Assembly: GCA_031279925.1 (NCBI GenBank) | Contig: JAITHQ010000073.1 | Span: 1-8,669, forward strand | Source of the DNA: Treponema sp. | GTDB lineage: Bacteria > Spirochaetota > Spirochaetia > Treponematales > Breznakiellaceae | Direction: 5' to 3' | DNA length: 8,669 nucleotides | In this document: positions 6,866 through 8,669 of the stretch, in pieces | Position numbering within the stretch: position 1 is the stretch's first letter | Layout: the number at the start of each line of letters is the position of its first letter | The notes under the pieces: model-generated | Seen by the model: the letters and a program-made list of their open reading frames with translations, nothing else | What the model was told of the DNA's origin: nothing | The model's database searches: none | Program-made: the position numbers and the translations under genes

Positions 6866-6995
6866 GGGAACGGGGAATAGGGAGTAGGGAAACAAGGAAG
6901 AGGCAACGCGCCCGGCGTAATCATAGCGCGGCGCGGGAGGCGGCGATTACGCTCACTCCCTCTTCCTGTTCCCCACACCCCATTCCCTACTCCCC
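6866..6995. repeat. G-rich/C-rich imperfect inverted repeat between binding protein and ATPase genes
   Basis: The left half is G-rich (GGGGAACGGGGAATAGGGAG...) and the right half is its imperfect complement. Perfect arms are GGGAGTAGGGAA (6880-6891) with 6983-6994, AGGAAGAGG (6895-6903) with 6959-6967, and GCGTAATC (6915-6922) with GATTACGC (6945-6952). The centre (6923-6944) is GC-rich. The element fills nearly the whole 144-base gap and leaves only the ribosome binding site of the ATPase gene. It could be a small non-autonomous insertion or a long RNA hairpin that reduces expression of the ATPase relative to the binding protein. I see no target-site duplication and no open frame of its own. 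Confidence 0.7.
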
Positions 6996-7009
6996 ACAGA
7001 GGAATACCA

Positions 7010-8509
7010 ATGGCAAATCAAATTCTTGAAATGCGCGGCGTCACCAAGCGGTTCCCCGGCGTTCTTGCCCTTGACGATGTTACTTTTTCGGTGCGGCCCG
7101 GGACCGTTCATGCCCTGATGGGAGAAAACGGGGCGGGAAAATCCACCTTGATGAAATGTCTGTTTGGCATTTATAAAATGGACTCAGGCGCCATAGCGCT
7201 TAAGGAAAAGGAATGTCATTTTAACAGCGCCGCCGACGCTATGCGCGCCGGGGTATCCATGATCCACCAGGAACTTTCAAATGTACCTGAACGATCGGTA
7301 GCCCAGAATCTCTGGCTGGGCCGGGAGCCGGTCAACAAACTCCACTTGATTGACCATAAAAAAATGTTTCGGGATACCAAAGAACTGCTGCGCGGACTTA
7401 ACTACGATTTTGATCCCGGAGCGAGGATGACAAGCCTTTCGATTAGCCAGCAGCAGGGCTGCGAAATTGCCCGCGCCGTTTCGTATAAGGCGTCGATTGT
7501 GGTGATGGACGAGCCTACTTCATCATTAACCGAGAATGAAGTTACCCACCTTTTTGGGATCATCAGGGACCTCCGTTCAAAAGGGGTGGCGATAATATAT
7601 ATCTCCCACAAAATGGAAGAAATTTTCCAGATTGCCGATGATGTTACCATAATGAGGGACGGGAAAGTTATCGGAACCTACCCGGTGGGGGAACTCAACG
7701 GTGATAAACTTATTTCCCTTATGGTTGGCAGGGATATTACTCACCGTTTCCCGCCGGTAGAATCGTCCGTTGGGGAAGTCTGCCTTGATGTACGGAATTT
7801 GACTGCCGCTAACCCCCGTTCATTCAGGAATATTTCGTTCCAGCTCCGTAAAGGCGAAATTTTGGGAATCGGAGGGCTGGTTGGGGCGCAGCGGACGGAA
7901 CTTGTAGAAGCGATTTTTGGCATCCGCGAAACAGCGTCCGGTGCAATCCTTATCAATGGCAAACCGCTGAAAAAGATACGGCCCCGGAACGCCATCGAAG
8001 CGGGTATCGGCCTTGTTACCGAAGACCGCCGTAATACCGGCATTTTCCCCTTGCTCAACATAACGGTAAATACCGCCATCGCTTCGATGGGAAACTACAA
8101 AACAAAACTTGGACTTTTGGATCATAAAACACTGACCGATGTCGCGTCTGGCCAGAACAAGCAGCTAAAAACCAAGACCCCTTCCATGGGTACGCTGATT
8201 CAGAACCTTTCAGGCGGCAACCAGCAAAAAGTTATTTTAAGCCGCTGGCTTATGACGCTGCCGGATATTCTTATCATGGACGAGCCTACCCGGGGTATCG
8301 ATGTGGGGGCAAAGTACGAGATATATACGATTATGGCGGATTTGGTTAAGCAGGGAAAAGCGATAATCATGGTCTCCAGCGAAATGCCGGAGCTGATCGG
8401 AATGAGCCACCGGGTACTGGTACTCTGCGCGGGGCAGCTTACCGGAACCCTTGAAAAAGCGGAGATCACCCAGGAAGCAATCATGCGCTGTGCTACGCGG
8501 TTTTCCTGA
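7010..8509 (+). CDS. mglA: Sugar ABC transporter ATP-binding protein, MglA-like
   Basis: A 499-residue protein with two fused ABC domains that powers sugar import at the inner face of the membrane. Domain 1 has Walker A GENGAGKST (38-46), Q-loop Gln87, the signature variant LSISQQQ (143-149), Walker B VVMDEP (164-169) and His200. Domain 2 has the degenerate GLVGAQRTEL (289-298, Arg295 in place of the Walker lysine), signature LSGGNQQ (400-406), Walker B LIMDEPTRG (421-429) and SSEMPEL in place of the H-loop. This asymmetry, the length and long shared stretches such as ALMGENGAGKSTL, FPGVLALDDV and GEILGIGGLVGA are typical of MglA. The start ATG 7010 follows GAGG (6999-7002). It lies between the binding-protein and permease genes, the usual mglBAC order. 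The substrate is set by the binding protein and is probably L-fucose here rather than galactose. Confidence 0.95.
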   Translation: MANQILEMRGVTKRFPGVLALDDVTFSVRPGTVHALMGENGAGKSTLMKCLFGIYKMDSGAIALKEKECHFNSAADAMRAGVSMIHQELSNVPERSVAQNLWLGREPVNKLHLIDHKKMFRDTKELLRGLNYDFDPGARMTSLSISQQQGCEIARAVSYKASIVVMDEPTSSLTENEVTHLFGIIRDLRSKGVAIIYISHKMEEIFQIADDVTIMRDGKVIGTYPVGELNGDKLISLMVGRDITHRFPPVESSVGEVCLDVRNLTAANPRSFRNISFQLRKGEILGIGGLVGAQRTELVEAIFGIRETASGAILINGKPLKKIRPRNAIEAGIGLVTEDRRNTGIFPLLNITVNTAIASMGNYKTKLGLLDHKTLTDVASGQNKQLKTKTPSMGTLIQNLSGGNQQKVILSRWLMTLPDILIMDEPTRGIDVGAKYEIYTIMADLVKQGKAIIMVSSEMPELIGMSHRVLVLCAGQLTGTLEKAEITQEAIMRCATRFS

Positions 8510-8533
8510 TCAAAACCGTAGTCCGGCCAGTTG

Positions 8534-8552
8534 AAAACCCTAGCGGGGTTTT
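8534..8552 (+). repeat. AAAACCC/GGGTTTT hairpin before the permease gene
   Basis: AAAACCC (8534-8540) pairs with GGGTTTT (8546-8552) around the loop TAGCG. The right arm is also part of a 12-base palindrome, GGTTTTAAAACC (8547-8558). The core is the same AAAACC/GGTTTT pairing as the last hairpin before the binding-protein gene, suggesting one repeat family. No T-run follows, so read-through to the permease is expected. Confidence 0.5.
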
Positions 8553-8601
8553 AAAACCAGCTCATTAATCATTGGTCCAAAAGTACCAGACAGGAGTGAA
8601 T

Positions 8602-8669
8602 ATGAATAAAATCAAAACCAAAGAGTTTTTCAGCAAGTACACCACCTTTGTTACCTTTGTGGTACTGGT
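8602..8669 (+). CDS. Sugar ABC transporter permease, MglC-like, N-terminal fragment
   Basis: The window edge cuts this gene after 22 codons. The visible residues are MNKIKTKEFFSK and then YTTFVTFVVL: a basic N-terminal tail running into a hydrophobic stretch, as expected at the first membrane helix of a ribose/galactose-type permease. The ATG is preceded by CAGGAG (8591-8596), five bases away. The identification rests mainly on position, directly after a MglA-type ATPase gene in the usual binding protein-ATPase-permease order. About 300 further residues would be expected. The gap before it (8510-8601) carries one hairpin and no other recognisable site. Confidence 0.75.
   Translation, partial: MNKIKTKEFFSKYTTFVTFVVL

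Noticed and set aside
6805..7029. 74-residue + strand frame over the inverted repeat
   Set aside because: Its composition simply follows the G-rich and C-rich arms, and it overlaps both flanking genes.
7436..7456. Defective signature motif (LSISQ instead of LSGGQ) in domain 1 of the ATPase
   Set aside because: MglA proteins normally have a variant here (LSVSQ in E. coli), so it is a family trait and not a defect.

Overview
The window holds a sugar-utilisation operon read entirely on the + strand, preceded by about 600 bases of repeat-rich sequence with at most one doubtful gene. The gene set and order are: fucose mutarotase (fucU), a LacI-family repressor, L-fucose isomerase (fucI), an FGGY-family sugar kinase, a galactose-type periplasmic binding protein (MglB-like), a dual-cassette ABC ATPase (MglA-like) and the first 22 codons of a membrane permease (MglC-like), which the window edge cuts. 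All genes have good Shine-Dalgarno sequences.

The organism cannot be named from the sequence alone. Several things recall spirochaetes of the Treponema group, especially gut treponemes: an mglBAC-style cassette, a binding-protein signal peptide ending LFAGGQK, moderate GC content, and intergenic regions full of AAAAC...GTTTT hairpins. This is an inference from general familiarity, not a database result.

Layout. Bases 1-540 carry a 40-bp direct repeat (two copies, 120 bases apart), a GC-rich hairpin and a low-confidence minus-strand ORF. Bases 603-660 hold the control region: a perfect 28-bp palindrome with core TGTAATCGATTACA, followed two bases later by a TTGACA -35 and a CATTAT -10 with a 17-bp spacer. 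A second, slightly imperfect copy of the same operator lies between fucU and the repressor gene. Bases 733-5621 carry the catabolic and regulatory genes with short gaps. Bases 5622-8669 carry the transporter genes, separated by 92-167-base gaps that are rich in hairpins.

How it works together (inference from the families). L-fucose, or a similar sugar such as D-arabinose, is bound by the periplasmic protein and imported by the ABC transporter. FucU speeds anomer exchange, FucI makes the ketose (L-fuculose), and the FGGY kinase phosphorylates it. The aldolase expected next (FucA type) is not in the window and could lie beyond the permease. The LacI protein probably represses the operon, including its own gene, through the two palindromes. 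The main points of interest are the two matched operators, the pairing of fucose enzymes with an Mgl-type ABC importer whose binding protein has changed ligand residues, and the hairpin clusters between genes. I saw no defence system, mobile-element transposase, CRISPR array or clearly unprecedented system.
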